Shown here in pieces: positions 1 to 8,240 of a stretch of 64,000 bases of DNA. The stretch is from Bacillota bacterium (lineage in GTDB: Bacteria; Bacillota; Clostridia; Lachnospirales; Lachnospiraceae). Both the position numbers and the translations under genes were made by a program. The stretch lies in NCBI GenBank assembly GCA_023442465.1, contig JAEZZQ010000015.1, forward strand, positions 372,001 through 436,000, read 5' to 3'. The notes beneath the pieces are model-generated. The model made no database searches. It was not told where the DNA came from and saw nothing but the letters and a program-made list of their open reading frames with translations. The stretch's first letter is position 1. Each line of letters opens with the position of its first letter.

Positions 1-147
1 CGGAATGACAGCCGCTGCTCCTTTATGCCCGATAAAATCCCATTTTACCACGTTTCCATTGGGAACCTGAATGGTATCCTTATAAAAATCAACAATAGCA
101 CCGTGATATACAAGCTCTCTGTCCAGCCGCTTAAACTCGTTAGCCAT
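1..147 (-). CDS. nudF: ADP-ribose pyrophosphatase (Nudix), N-terminal part only
   Basis: Only the first 49 codons are inside the window; the gene runs off the left edge. The reading frame starts with ATG at 147 behind a purine-rich GAGGTAGGGCGG site. It encodes an N-terminus of the ADP-ribose pyrophosphatase type: a KRLDRELVYHG opening, then a strand with VDFYKDTIQVPNG and a following HKGAAAVIP segment, as in the domain that precedes the Nudix box in NudF/YqkG proteins. These enzymes hydrolyse ADP-ribose to AMP and ribose 5-phosphate in the cytosol. The Nudix box itself is not visible. The gene follows the aminotransferase with an 18 bp gap and is probably co-transcribed with it. Confidence 0.75.
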   Translation of the reverse strand, partial: MANEFKRLDRELVYHGAIVDFYKDTIQVPNGNVVKWDFIGHKGAAAVIP

Positions 148-165
148 ATCCGCCCTACCTCGTTC

Positions 166-1476
166 TCAGACAGCGCATTTCTCTGCCTGAACGGAATCTA
201 ACAATTTTTCTGCGCTGACAAGCTTTACACATAATACAAATAAGTCGGCCGCTTCACACAGCTCTTCCAAAGTAGGGAAAGTAGGCGCAATACGTATGTT
301 GCTGTCTTTCGGGTCGCTGCCATAGGGGAACGCTGCTCCCGCACCGGTAAGCACCACTCCCGCTTCCTTGCATTTCGCCACGATCTTCTTCGCACAGCCA
401 TCCATAGCCTCCAGAGAAATAAAATAACCGCCCTTAGGTGTAGTCCACTGAGCGATTTCCAAACCGCCGAGCTCTCCATCCAATACCTTTAACACCGCTT
501 CGAATTTCGGACGCATAATATCTGCATGCTTCTTCATATGAGTGGTCATACCATCTAAATTCTTAAAATATCTCACATGGCGCAGCTGATTAATTTTATC
601 ATAACCAATGGTTTGCATGGTCATAGCCTTTCTCATATCGTCCAGGTTCGCTTTTGAGGACGCTATAGCTGCAATGCCGGCTCCCGGAAAGCTTACCTTA
701 GAGGTAGAAGCAAATTCATATACCATGTTCGGATTGCCCGCCTTCTCGCATTCACTTATAATGTCGAGGATTTTATCCTGAGCGCCGTCATATAAATGAT
801 GAATTGCATAAGCATTATCCCAGAAAATCCTGAAATCCTCCGCAGCAGGCTTAAGCGCCGCAAATCTCCTCACTGTTTCGTCTGAATAAGAATAACCCTG
901 AGGATTGGAATATTTCGGTACACACCAGATTCCTTTAATTGAAGCGTCTTCACTTACCAATTTCTCCACCGTATCCATATCCGGTCCCTGAGGAGTCATC
1001 GGTACGATAATCATCTCTATTTCAAAGTGTTCAGTCACCGAAAAATGTCTGTCATATCCCGGCGCCGGACATAAAAATTTTACTTTATCCAACTTGCACC
1101 ACGGTGTGCTTCCAAGCACTCCATGAGTCATGGAACGGGAAACTGTATCGTACATAATAGCGAGGCTGGCATTTCCGCATACGATAACATTATCTGCACT
1201 GTCCACTCCCATCATTTCAGCCATCAATTTCTTTGCTTCGGGAATGCCGTCTACAATGCCGTAATTTCTGCAATCCATTCCCGCCTCCGTATTATAATCG
1301 GAAGAGGAAGTCAGAACATCCATAATGTCCATTTCCACATCTAATTGGGAAGATGCCGGTTTTCCTCTCGACATGTCGAGCTTCAATCCTTTACCTTTTG
1401 CATCTTCGTATTCTGCTTCAAGTTTTGCGTGCAACTGCAATAATTCTTCTCTGCTTAAATCTTTGTACGACTTCAT
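166..1476 (-). CDS. Class I PLP-dependent aminotransferase (subgroup Ic, Aminotran_MocR type)
   Basis: A 436-residue fold-type I aminotransferase of the Aminotran_MocR family (PF12897), whose characterised members act as aspartate aminotransferases. The PLP-binding lysine is probably K260 in the FASTSKVSFPG motif, and the WDNAY motif near residue 219-223 supplies the aspartate that contacts the pyridine nitrogen. SNPQGY near 190 and a late SNIRIAP segment with the substrate carboxylate-binding arginine are also present. ATG at 1476 follows AGGATGG. It lies just upstream of the Nudix gene. Substrate preference cannot be read from the sequence; aspartate/2-oxoglutarate transamination is the family expectation. 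Confidence 0.85.
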   Translation of the reverse strand: MKSYKDLSREELLQLHAKLEAEYEDAKGKGLKLDMSRGKPASSQLDVEMDIMDVLTSSSDYNTEAGMDCRNYGIVDGIPEAKKLMAEMMGVDSADNVIVCGNASLAIMYDTVSRSMTHGVLGSTPWCKLDKVKFLCPAPGYDRHFSVTEHFEIEMIIVPMTPQGPDMDTVEKLVSEDASIKGIWCVPKYSNPQGYSYSDETVRRFAALKPAAEDFRIFWDNAYAIHHLYDGAQDKILDIISECEKAGNPNMVYEFASTSKVSFPGAGIAAIASSKANLDDMRKAMTMQTIGYDKINQLRHVRYFKNLDGMTTHMKKHADIMRPKFEAVLKVLDGELGGLEIAQWTTPKGGYFISLEAMDGCAKKIVAKCKEAGVVLTGAGAAFPYGSDPKDSNIRIAPTFPTLEELCEAADLFVLCVKLVSAEKLLDSVQAEKCAV

Positions 1477-1611
1477 CTTTTCACCATCCTATTAATTATC
1501 CGAATACTATAATTCATACATATATCCACCTCATATTGTGATTGGATAATCGTATACAATCATACACATCCCGTTTATTCTACTACACGGAGTACGATAG
1601 CACAAGAACTT

Positions 1612-1660
1612 TTTTATAAAAAATAGAAAAACCGCTATAAACTTCACGTTTATAACGGTT
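1612..1660 (-). terminator. Rho-independent terminator of rny
   Basis: A 13 bp stem pairs 1630-1642 with 1648-1660 (one imperfect pair) around a five-base loop. On the minus strand it is followed by a T-rich run at 1629-1612. It sits 26 bp past the rny stop and separates rny from the aminotransferase gene. Confidence 0.75.
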
Positions 1661-1686
1661 TCTTATTTTAGACTTCGCCGAAAAAA

Positions 1687-3231
1687 TTACTTCGCATAGT
1701 CTATTACTCTTGACTCTCTGATTACATTGACTTTGATTTGACCCGGATATTCCAGTTCAGATTCAATCTGCTTCGAAATATCTCTCGCCAGTAATACCAT
1801 ATCTGCGTCAGTGATTTGATCAGGAACTACCATTACTCGAATCTCTCTACCCGCCTGTATAGCAAAAGATTTGTCAACACCCTTGAAATTGTTTGTAATA
1901 TCTTCTAATTGTTTCAGTCTGCTTGTATACGTCTCTAACGTTTCTCTTCTCGCGCCCGGTCTCGCTGCCGAAATAGTATCCGAAGCTTGTACCAGACATG
2001 CGATTAAGGATTGTGGTTCAACATCTCCATGATGTGATTCTACCGCATTAATTACAGTGGCTGATTCTTTGTATTTCTTACAAAGCTCAACACCCAGTTG
2101 AATATGGGAACCTTCCATTTCATGGTCTACCGCTTTACCTATATCATGCAGTAAGCCCGCGCGTTTCGCCATTCTCACATCGAGTCCCATTTCCGCGGCC
2201 AAAAGCCCGGATAATTGAGCCACCTCGATGGAATGCTTCAACGCATTCTGACCATAGCTGGTTCTGAATTTCATTTTACCGAGTAATTTTACAAGTTCAG
2301 GATGAATGCCATGAACGCCTACTTCGAGCGTAGCGGCTTCACCTTCTTCTTTTATCATCACTTCAACTTCTTTTTGTGCCTTTTCAACCATCTCCTCGAT
2401 TCTTGCCGGATGGATACGTCCATCCACTATCAATTTTTCGAGTGCAATTCTTGCGACTTCACGTCGAATCGGATCAAAGCCCGATAAAATGACTGCTTCC
2501 GGCGTATCGTCAATAATGAGATCAACGCCCGTCATCGTTTCGAGAGTTCTAATGTTCCTTCCCTCTCTACCGATAATTCTACCCTTCATTTCGTCGTTAG
2601 GAAGCTGTACCACAGATATCGTAGTTTCGGATACATGATCCGCCGCGCATTTTTGAATGGCGGTAACCACATATTCCTTCGCTTTCTTGTCTGCTTCTTC
2701 CTTCGCTCTGAGTTCCATTTCCTTAATCATTACAGCAGATTCATGTTTTACTTCATCTTCAACAATTTTCAATAAATAATCTTTTGCTTGTTCGGAGGTA
2801 AGACCCGAGATTCTTTCTAGTTCCTGTAATCTCTGTTCGTTGAGTTTCGCAACTTCTTCACGCTGTTTGGCTAAAGATTCCTCTCTCGCTGTCAAACTCG
2901 TTTCTTTTTTCTCAATGGCCTCTGCTTTTTTATCGATGTTTTCTTCCTTCTGCTGAACTCTTCGCTCATAACGCTGCGCTTCGGCTCTTCTCTCTTTGAT
3001 CTCTTTATCCAGTTCATTCTTTGTACGAATGGACTCTTCTTTGACCTCGAGCAGAGATTCACGCTTTTTCGTCTCAGCAGTTTTTAAAGCTTCATCAATA
3101 ATTTCCCTTGCCTTATCTTCCGCATTTCCAATCTTGGATTCGACAATCTTCTTGCGATAAGACGTCGCCACAATTGCGGAAACCGGCACAGAAATAACCA
3201 GAGTTGCGAGTACTGCTACAACATACAACAT
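1687..3231 (-). CDS. rny: Ribonuclease Y
   Basis: A 514-residue membrane-anchored endoribonuclease that initiates mRNA decay in Firmicutes. Visible in order: an N-terminal transmembrane helix (about residues 1-22), a long charged coiled coil (about 25-195), a KH domain with GRIIGREGRN, and an HD domain with LLHDIGK and a later ESHHGD motif. The open frame begins with a GTG at 3243, but that codon lies inside the AAGGAGG ribosome site; the ATG at 3231 is 11 bases past the site and gives a normal N-terminus. Length matches the family (about 520). A terminator follows. In this region the order pgsA-cinA-recA-recX-rny is typical of Firmicutes. Confidence 0.95.
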   Translation of the reverse strand: MLYVVAVLATLVISVPVSAIVATSYRKKIVESKIGNAEDKAREIIDEALKTAETKKRESLLEVKEESIRTKNELDKEIKERRAEAQRYERRVQQKEENIDKKAEAIEKKETSLTAREESLAKQREEVAKLNEQRLQELERISGLTSEQAKDYLLKIVEDEVKHESAVMIKEMELRAKEEADKKAKEYVVTAIQKCAADHVSETTISVVQLPNDEMKGRIIGREGRNIRTLETMTGVDLIIDDTPEAVILSGFDPIRREVARIALEKLIVDGRIHPARIEEMVEKAQKEVEVMIKEEGEAATLEVGVHGIHPELVKLLGKMKFRTSYGQNALKHSIEVAQLSGLLAAEMGLDVRMAKRAGLLHDIGKAVDHEMEGSHIQLGVELCKKYKESATVINAVESHHGDVEPQSLIACLVQASDTISAARPGARRETLETYTSRLKQLEDITNNFKGVDKSFAIQAGREIRVMVVPDQITDADMVLLARDISKQIESELEYPGQIKVNVIRESRVIDYAK

Positions 3232-3280
3232 GTACAGGAGCACCTCCTTATTTAATTTTCATTGTACTATTATCTATTTA

Positions 3281-3308
3281 TAGAATGTAACAAACTTAAC
3301 ACATTCTA
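3281..3308. promoter_or_regulatory. Inverted repeat in the rny 5' region
   Basis: Perfect 8 bp arms TAGAATGT and ACATTCTA are separated by 12 bp, 50-77 bp upstream of the rny ATG. It could be an operator or an RNA hairpin in the leader. No regulator is assigned. Confidence 0.3.
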
Positions 3309-3340
3309 ACAAACGATTTTACAATAGTTAAATTTTAAAC

Positions 3341-3964
3341 TTAAATTGGAGTTATGTCAAGTAAAAGTACTCTTCTTATTGTATCCGTACCGAAACCTTT
3401 TCTATATAAAAATGCCGCAAGCCTTCTTTTTTCCTCGATAGTTGCCGTATTTGCGTCATATTTTTTCTTTTGCAGAAGCTCCGCCGCCATGGAAAATTCA
3501 TCGGGCGCATTTCCGTCTTCTTTTATTCTTTCGAAAACCTTGAATATAACATTTTTATCGATTCCCTTTTTTAGAAGATCCTGCTCCATCCGTTTCAGGC
3601 TCTTATTTTCCATATGATATTCGATGAAATCCTCACAATATCGTTCATCATCCACATATCCGTAGGATTTCACATATTCCAAAGCTATTTCTATGAGCTC
3701 CTGTGTATATTCTCCCTGTCTTAATTTGTCACGAAGCTGTCTCTCCGTATAGGATTTCGATTTTAAAAGGTTCATACAACGAAGCTTCGCCCGCTTGGGA
3801 AGCACCTCGGACATCAAGTCACCGTATGCCTTCCTATCCACTTCTTCCGTTTCCTTTAAGCCGTATAGACGCAATTCGCCTTTGTATATTACAAAGGCGA
3901 ATTCATCATCGATATATACTCTGACTCTTTTCTTATCCAGTTCTTCTATTTTCGTTACAATCAT
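3341..3964 (-). CDS. recX: Regulatory protein RecX
   Basis: A 207-residue RecX-family protein, a small helical-repeat modulator that binds RecA filaments and limits or tunes their activity. The sequence shows the family pattern of three-helix repeats: a basic first repeat (KLRCMNLLKSKSYTERQLRDKL), a middle VKSYGYVDDERYCEDFI repeat and a C-terminal repeat with RRLAAFLYRKGFG. ATG at 3964 lies 6 bp after the recA stop, so the two are co-transcribed from the SOS promoter. It is separated from rny by about 100 bp. Confidence 0.88.
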   Translation of the reverse strand: MIVTKIEELDKKRVRVYIDDEFAFVIYKGELRLYGLKETEEVDRKAYGDLMSEVLPKRAKLRCMNLLKSKSYTERQLRDKLRQGEYTQELIEIALEYVKSYGYVDDERYCEDFIEYHMENKSLKRMEQDLLKKGIDKNVIFKVFERIKEDGNAPDEFSMAAELLQKKKYDANTATIEEKRRLAAFLYRKGFGTDTIRRVLLLDITPI

Positions 3965-3970
3965 ACTTTT

Positions 3971-5035
3971 CTACTCAGCTTTTTTCTTCTCTGTAGCCTT
4001 CTTCTTTTCCGGTGCCTCATCCGGCTTTCCCGGAGAATCGCAGCTTAAACCGTAATGCTCGCGCACTTTCTTCTCGATTTCCGCACATACCGCCGGATTA
4101 TCCTTCAGATACTGCTTCGCATTCTCCCGCCCCTGGCCTACCTTATTTCCCTCATAGGCATACCATGCGCCGCTTTTATTGACAATATTTACCTCCGATG
4201 CTAAATCCAGTACGTCGCCTGCAAAAGAGATTCCTTCTCCGAACATAATATCGAATTCCGCTTCCTTAAACGGAGGCGCTATCTTATTTTTAACAACCTT
4301 TACCCTCGTTCTGTTACCGACGATTTCTCCGCTCTGCTTTAAAGATTCGATTCTTCTTACGTCAAGACGAACAGAGGAATAAAATTTGAGCGCGCGGCCA
4401 CCGGTGGTCGTCTCCGGATTGCCGAACATAACGCCCACTTTCTCACGAAGCTGATTGATGAATATTACCGTACAATTAGATTTGCTGATTACCGCTGTCA
4501 GCTTCCTCAGCGCCTGCGACATCAGACGCGCCTGAAGTCCCACATGGCTGTCGCCCATGTCACCGTCTATTTCTGCTTTAGGTACAAGAGCTGCCACCGA
4601 GTCAACTACGACAATATCGATTGCCCCGGAGCGCACCATCGTCTCCGTAATCTCCAGCGCCTGCTCACCGTTATCGGGCTGGGAAATATACAAGTTATCT
4701 ACATCCACACCGATATTCTTCGCATAAGCAGGATCCAGAGCATGCTCCGCATCGATGAAGCCCGCTATCCCGCCTCTCTTTTGTACTTCCGCAATCATAT
4801 GTAAGGTAACAGTCGTCTTACCGCTGGATTCCGGCCCGTATATCTCCACGATTCTTCCCTTGGGTATTCCGCCTAAACCCAACGCAATATCGAGACTCAA
4901 GGCTCCCGTAGGAATAGTCTCCACGTTCATCTGAGCACTGGAATCTCCCAGCTTCATAACCGCGCCTTTTCCGTACTGTTTTTCTATCTGCACCAGTGCC
5001 GCATCAAGCGCTTTCAATCTTTCTTCTCTTTCCAT
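3971..5035 (-). CDS. recA: Recombinase RecA
   Basis: A 354-residue RecA: the ATP-dependent strand-exchange recombinase and LexA coprotease of the SOS response. Walker A is GPESSGKT at residues 67-74; the DNA-binding L1 and L2 regions and the NQLREKVGVMFG segment are present, and the C-terminus is lysine/glutamate rich. The open frame extends 18 codons further upstream, but the ATG at 5035 has AAGGAGA seven to eight bases before it, and the extension lies in the leader after the promoter and the LexA boxes. It is transcribed with recX. Confidence 0.97.
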   Translation of the reverse strand: MEREERLKALDAALVQIEKQYGKGAVMKLGDSSAQMNVETIPTGALSLDIALGLGGIPKGRIVEIYGPESSGKTTVTLHMIAEVQKRGGIAGFIDAEHALDPAYAKNIGVDVDNLYISQPDNGEQALEITETMVRSGAIDIVVVDSVAALVPKAEIDGDMGDSHVGLQARLMSQALRKLTAVISKSNCTVIFINQLREKVGVMFGNPETTTGGRALKFYSSVRLDVRRIESLKQSGEIVGNRTRVKVVKNKIAPPFKEAEFDIMFGEGISFAGDVLDLASEVNIVNKSGAWYAYEGNKVGQGRENAKQYLKDNPAVCAEIEKKVREHYGLSCDSPGKPDEAPEKKKATEKKKAE

Positions 5036-5092
5036 CTCTCTTCTCCTTAAGCTATAATTAAAACACACTTCTGTGTTTGTATGACGCAATCA

Positions 5093-5104
5093 GAACATAG
5101 GTTC
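5093..5104. promoter_or_regulatory. LexA (SOS) box, downstream site of recA
   Basis: GAACATAGGTTC is a perfect dyad matching the Firmicutes LexA/DinR core GAAC-N4-GTTC. It lies just downstream of the recA -10 element, where LexA would block transcript initiation or clearance. Confidence 0.8.
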
Positions 5105-5116
5105 TTTCTATAAAGA

Positions 5117-5145
5117 ATGATAAAACAAATGTTCGATTTTGTCAA
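5117..5145 (-). promoter_or_regulatory. recA sigma-A promoter with a second LexA-like box in the spacer
   Basis: Minus-strand TTGACA (5145-5140), a 17 bp spacer and TATCAT (5122-5117) form a near-consensus promoter. The spacer holds CGAACATTTGTTTT (5135-5122), an imperfect match to the CGAACATATGTTCG LexA consensus with one good half-site. With the perfect dyad at 5093-5104 this gives two LexA sites around the transcription start. Confidence 0.8.
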
Positions 5146-5179
5146 TGTGTTTTCACTCTTTTATTATAAAACATTAAGA

Positions 5180-5328
5180 GTTACTGTTCACTCCGTTCTC
5201 AGCAACCCATGATTTCTGCAATGCAAAAGTTTTGCATGTAAATTCGCTCCGCGAAGCAGAAATCATCTCTTGAATCACGTTCTTACGTAGCTTAACAGCA
5301 AGTGTTAAGCTACTGTGTGAACAGTAAC
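5180..5328 (+). repeat. Terminal-inverted-repeat element, copy 1 (149 bp, MITE-like)
   Basis: The ends are perfect 12 bp inverted repeats GTTACTGTTCAC/GTGAACAGTAAC. Internal structure includes an ATGATTTCTGC/GCAGAAATCAT stem, a GCAAAA/TTTTGC stem and a GCTTAACA/TGTTAAGC hairpin. It has no coding capacity. The same element recurs at 8108-8240 and, inverted and truncated, at 42237-42345. It sits between the small ORF at 5310-5426 and the recA promoter. Confidence 0.8.
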
Positions 5329-5426
5329 AGAGTTACTTCGTTACCCTTTTCCAATATTCTCCGCATCTTTATGGAACCTTTGGCTGAAACGCCGGATCTG
5401 CACTTCGATATCGCTATAGTTTTCAT
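5310..5426 (-). CDS. Possible 38-residue small protein running into the repeat element
   Basis: An open frame of 38 codons starts with ATG at 5426, eight bases after a strong AAAGGAG site, which is the main support. The product begins MKTIAISKCRS and is basic, with one cysteine and no membrane segment. The last six to eight codons and the stop come from the right end of the terminal-inverted-repeat element, so an originally different C-terminus may have been replaced by insertion. The product is not recognised. It could also be a remnant of a longer gene or a leader peptide upstream of recA. Confidence 0.4.
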   Translation of the reverse strand: MKTIAISKCRSGVSAKGSIKMRRILEKGNEVTLLLFTQ

Positions 5427-5468
5427 GAACAATTCTCCTTTAATTTATCATACCTTTCTCGAAATAAC

Positions 5469-5497
5469 AATACCGGAAGTTTTTATCTTCCGGTATT
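5469..5497. terminator. Stem-loop after the DUF3298-like gene
   Basis: A perfect 11 bp stem (5469-5479 with 5487-5497) encloses seven bases. It lies 51 bp past the stop of the minus-strand gene. The downstream T-run is weak, so termination is likely but not certain. Confidence 0.5.
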
Positions 5498-5547
5498 TAT
5501 TAAAAACTTTATTCCTGCATCTGTTCAGCAGAGTATTGGATATAAGC

Positions 5548-6759
5548 TCAATATTTCTCCATATAAGGCTTATAATCTTCAAAGGTAACCGTAAGATAAC
5601 CATCATCATAATTCATCCCCACCTCCATGCCGAGCGGAGTATAGAAAATAATCGCATTTCCTTCCGTCAGATGATACATGAGCTCCTGATTCGTCATTCC
5701 ATCCAGCACTTCCCCGTTCTGGGCTTTGCTCTTCTCTCTGAAAGCCTGCAGGAATTCATCGTTGATTCTAAGGATGCTGCCGTTATCGATGACTACACCG
5801 TTTTCCATATCTATATTGATGCAGTACAGTCCATAATCCTGCCAGTAGTCTGTATAAATTTCCTCGCTGAACACTACGCTCATGACTTCCTCATCCATGT
5901 AAGTAACGTACCCACCGGAATATACATAAAAGTACTCATCGTTTATCATATACTTGGAATATTCACCTGCATATTCTTCGAAATACGCCTTTTCTTCTGC
6001 AATAATTCCATTCAGGATATCCTTGTTCGGAGCATCTCCTTTGATGACAGGATAATCAATTTCCACACTGATTTTTCCGCCGTTCTCTTCATAGCTGAAA
6101 TTTTCCCACCAAATAGAATACTCCAGATCAGTGCGTATGGCATCCTCTAATTCCATATAATAATCCGCAGAGTCTCCACTTTCCCACTCCGGATAATCGA
6201 AGCCGGAATAGGGCTCTTCTTCCCACTCCGGATAATCGAAGCCGGAATAGGGCTCCTCTTCCGTATACGGTATGTTTTTTTGTATATCGACACTGCCTCG
6301 TTCCCGGCTTTCTTCTCGCCCGGATATGTCTGAAATAAGAAATACCGTCAGTAAAAAAGCTGCAAGCAGCATAATCACGGCTGCTGACACGGAAAGTATA
6401 AGCACCGAGTGGTCCGCCTTATCTCTATCGTTGTATCTTTTATCCCCGTTTCGCGAATCGTAATTATTATAATGCTGCCTCTCGGGAAAATAATTTTGAG
6501 GGTAATTTCTTTGAGAATAATTTCTATCAGCAATAAGCCTCCCTGAAGTAGTTCTTTTGGAAAAGGATTCCTCCGGCAAAGGTTTTTCCTGCAAAAGCAT
6601 CCTTGTATTATCCTGATAATAGCTTCCCGAATAATTATTCCCATTATAATTATGTAATGGAGGTGTATACGGCTGGCTTTGGCTGTTATCCTTCCTTCCG
6701 CTGAACACCCCGTTTTCGTATCTTCTATTGCTGCCGCCTTCTAAACCCGGTTGTTCCAT
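5548..6759 (-). CDS. Membrane-anchored protein with extracytoplasmic DUF3298-like domain
   Basis: A 403-residue protein with one transmembrane helix near residues 118-142. The cytoplasmic N-terminus (1-115) is low-complexity and rich in N, Y, Q, R and S. Outside the membrane comes an acidic linker, including a 13-residue motif ending in FDYPEWE present twice in tandem, encoded by a 39 bp DNA duplication. The C-terminal 200 residues resemble the DUF4163/DUF3298 arrangement of RsiV-like proteins (an FSEEIYTDYW strand, the NQELMYHLTEGNAIIFYTPLG segment, and a final VTFEDYKPYM). The function is unknown; a cell-surface or signalling role is inferred only from topology. ATG at 6759 follows GGGGAGG, and it lies downstream of cinA by 23 bp. 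Confidence 0.7.
   Translation of the reverse strand: MEQPGLEGGSNRRYENGVFSGRKDNSQSQPYTPPLHNYNGNNYSGSYYQDNTRMLLQEKPLPEESFSKRTTSGRLIADRNYSQRNYPQNYFPERQHYNNYDSRNGDKRYNDRDKADHSVLILSVSAAVIMLLAAFLLTVFLISDISGREESRERGSVDIQKNIPYTEEEPYSGFDYPEWEEEPYSGFDYPEWESGDSADYYMELEDAIRTDLEYSIWWENFSYEENGGKISVEIDYPVIKGDAPNKDILNGIIAEEKAYFEEYAGEYSKYMINDEYFYVYSGGYVTYMDEEVMSVVFSEEIYTDYWQDYGLYCINIDMENGVVIDNGSILRINDEFLQAFREKSKAQNGEVLDGMTNQELMYHLTEGNAIIFYTPLGMEVGMNYDDGYLTVTFEDYKPYMEKY
6181..6258. repeat. 39 bp direct tandem duplication inside the DUF3298-like gene
   Basis: Units 6181-6219 and 6220-6258 differ at one base. The length is a multiple of three, so the duplication adds 13 residues in frame to the acidic extracytoplasmic linker. 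Near identity at the DNA level points to a recent slippage event. Confidence 0.9.
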
Positions 6760-6782
6760 AATCCATCCTCCCCATGATGTTC

Positions 6783-8048
6783 TTATTTCTTACCGAAAGC
6801 CGTCTCTTCATCATGCTTCAAAATACACTGCCTCATTAGAATCAATGCGTTTGACACCGTGGTTTCCCTTATCTTCGCCCGGTTTCCGCTAAAGTGATAC
6901 TTTTTTACCGTTACCTTTCCGCACACATTACATGCGATATATACAAGGCCCACCGGTTTCTCCTTTGTTCCGCCGTCCGGTCCTGCAATTCCGGTAACCG
7001 CCACCGCCACGTCTGCCTTTGAAATCGCAGCAGTTCCTTTTGCCATCGCTATTGCTGTCTCTTCGCTGACTGCGCCCTTTTTCTCAAGCAGAGACTTCTT
7101 TACGCCGAGCACCTTTCTTTTTGCCTTATTAGAATAGGTAATATATCCCGATTTATAGGTGTTAGATACGCCGGGAACATTAATAAGTCTTGCTGCAAGC
7201 ATTCCTCCCGTGCAGGATTCTGCCGTGCTCACGGTCAAATGCCTTTCCTCAAGTAAATCGACTACCGCCTTTTCCAAGGTTACATTTGTGTCCATCGTAT
7301 AAACATTGCTTCCAAACCGCCCCATCAGTTCATCGAGCACAGGCGTAAGAAGCTTCTGCGCTTCCTCTTCATCTGCAGCACTGGCTGTCACGCGGAGGTG
7401 TACCTCACTGTTTTTCGCATAAGGAGCAATGGTTGGGTTACTCTGTCCATCGATCAAATCCTTTACTACCGTCTCCACCTTGCTCTCCCCGACGCCGCAG
7501 ATTTTTACCGTCCGGGAATAGATGGTCCCATTTTTTTCTCCCGATAAATATGGGATAATACTTTTTTCAAACATCGGTACCAATTCGTTTGGAGGTCCGG
7601 GAAGAAGAATTACTTTCTTACCCTCCCCTTCTATGATCACTCCGGGAGCAGTACCGTTCTCATTGTCTACCACGATAGCACCCTCCGGCACCATTGCCTG
7701 CTTCCAGTTATTCTCCGTCAGCTCCAGATTTCTCCTCTGAAAAAATTCCTCGATCGCCCTTCTGGAGGGCTCGTGCAGTTCTAATTTCCTGCCCATCACC
7801 TTCGCCGCAGTCTCCTTGGTCAAATCGTCCGCCGTAGGGCCTAATCCACCGGAAAGTATAACGATATCCGAACGCCCAAGTGCAGTCTTTATTACATTTG
7901 CAAGGCGCTCTTCGTTGTCTCCGACCACGCTCTGATAAAAGCAGGACAACCCCAAATCCGCACATCTTTCGGAAAGGTAAGCAGCATTCGTATTCACTAT
8001 ATTACCCAGCAATAGCTCCGTTCCTACCGCGATTAATTCCACTACCAT
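6783..8048 (-). CDS. cinA: CinA family protein (competence/damage-inducible; NMN deamidase domain)
   Basis: A 421-residue CinA. The N-terminal MoCF-biosynthesis-like domain (about 1-170) has GTELLLGNIVNTNA and the SGGLGPTADDLT nucleotide-pyrophosphatase motif. The C-terminal domain (about 255-412) has the AESCTGGMLAARL and VTGIAGPDGGT motifs of nicotinamide-nucleotide amidases, which recycle NMN in pyridine nucleotide salvage. The ATG at 8048 has GAGGATG upstream and is preferred to the ATG at 8072, which opens the frame eight codons earlier. The gene lies between pgsA and recA, as in many Firmicutes, but a 219 bp gap carrying a repeat element separates it from pgsA. Confidence 0.92.
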   Translation of the reverse strand: MVVELIAVGTELLLGNIVNTNAAYLSERCADLGLSCFYQSVVGDNEERLANVIKTALGRSDIVILSGGLGPTADDLTKETAAKVMGRKLELHEPSRRAIEEFFQRRNLELTENNWKQAMVPEGAIVVDNENGTAPGVIIEGEGKKVILLPGPPNELVPMFEKSIIPYLSGEKNGTIYSRTVKICGVGESKVETVVKDLIDGQSNPTIAPYAKNSEVHLRVTASAADEEEAQKLLTPVLDELMGRFGSNVYTMDTNVTLEKAVVDLLEERHLTVSTAESCTGGMLAARLINVPGVSNTYKSGYITYSNKAKRKVLGVKKSLLEKKGAVSEETAIAMAKGTAAISKADVAVAVTGIAGPDGGTKEKPVGLVYIACNVCGKVTVKKYHFSGNRAKIRETTVSNALILMRQCILKHDEETAFGKK

Positions 8049-8107
8049 TTTTTCATCCTCATTGCGGCACATATCGGCCGTTCTTCGCCCGCTCGGGCTA
8101 ACATTGC

Positions 8108-8240
8108 GTTACTGTTAACTCCGTTCTCAGTAACACATGATTTCTGCATTTTAATTCGCTCCGCGAAGCAGAAATCATCTCTTGAATCACGTTCTTACGC
8201 AGCTTAACAACAAGTGTTAAGCTTCTGTGTGAACAGTAAC
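8108..8240 (+). repeat. Terminal-inverted-repeat element, copy 2 (133 bp, MITE-like)
   Basis: Its ends are GTTACTGTTAAC and GTGAACAGTAAC (one mismatch), with the same orientation and interior as copy 1 apart from a 16 bp shorter left half. Flanking sequence AACATTGC on the left and AACATTTC on the right may be an 8 bp target duplication with one change. It lies in the pgsA-cinA gap. Confidence 0.8.

Noticed and set aside
5036..5089. N-terminal extension of RecA
   Set aside because: The 18 codons lie in the SOS leader and have no ribosome site; the ATG at 5035 has AAGGAGA.
5302..6150. A 282-codon plus-strand open frame
   Set aside because: It overlaps the repeat element and lies antisense to the DUF3298-like gene. 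It has no ribosome site and reads as low-quality hydrophobic protein, so it is a shadow.
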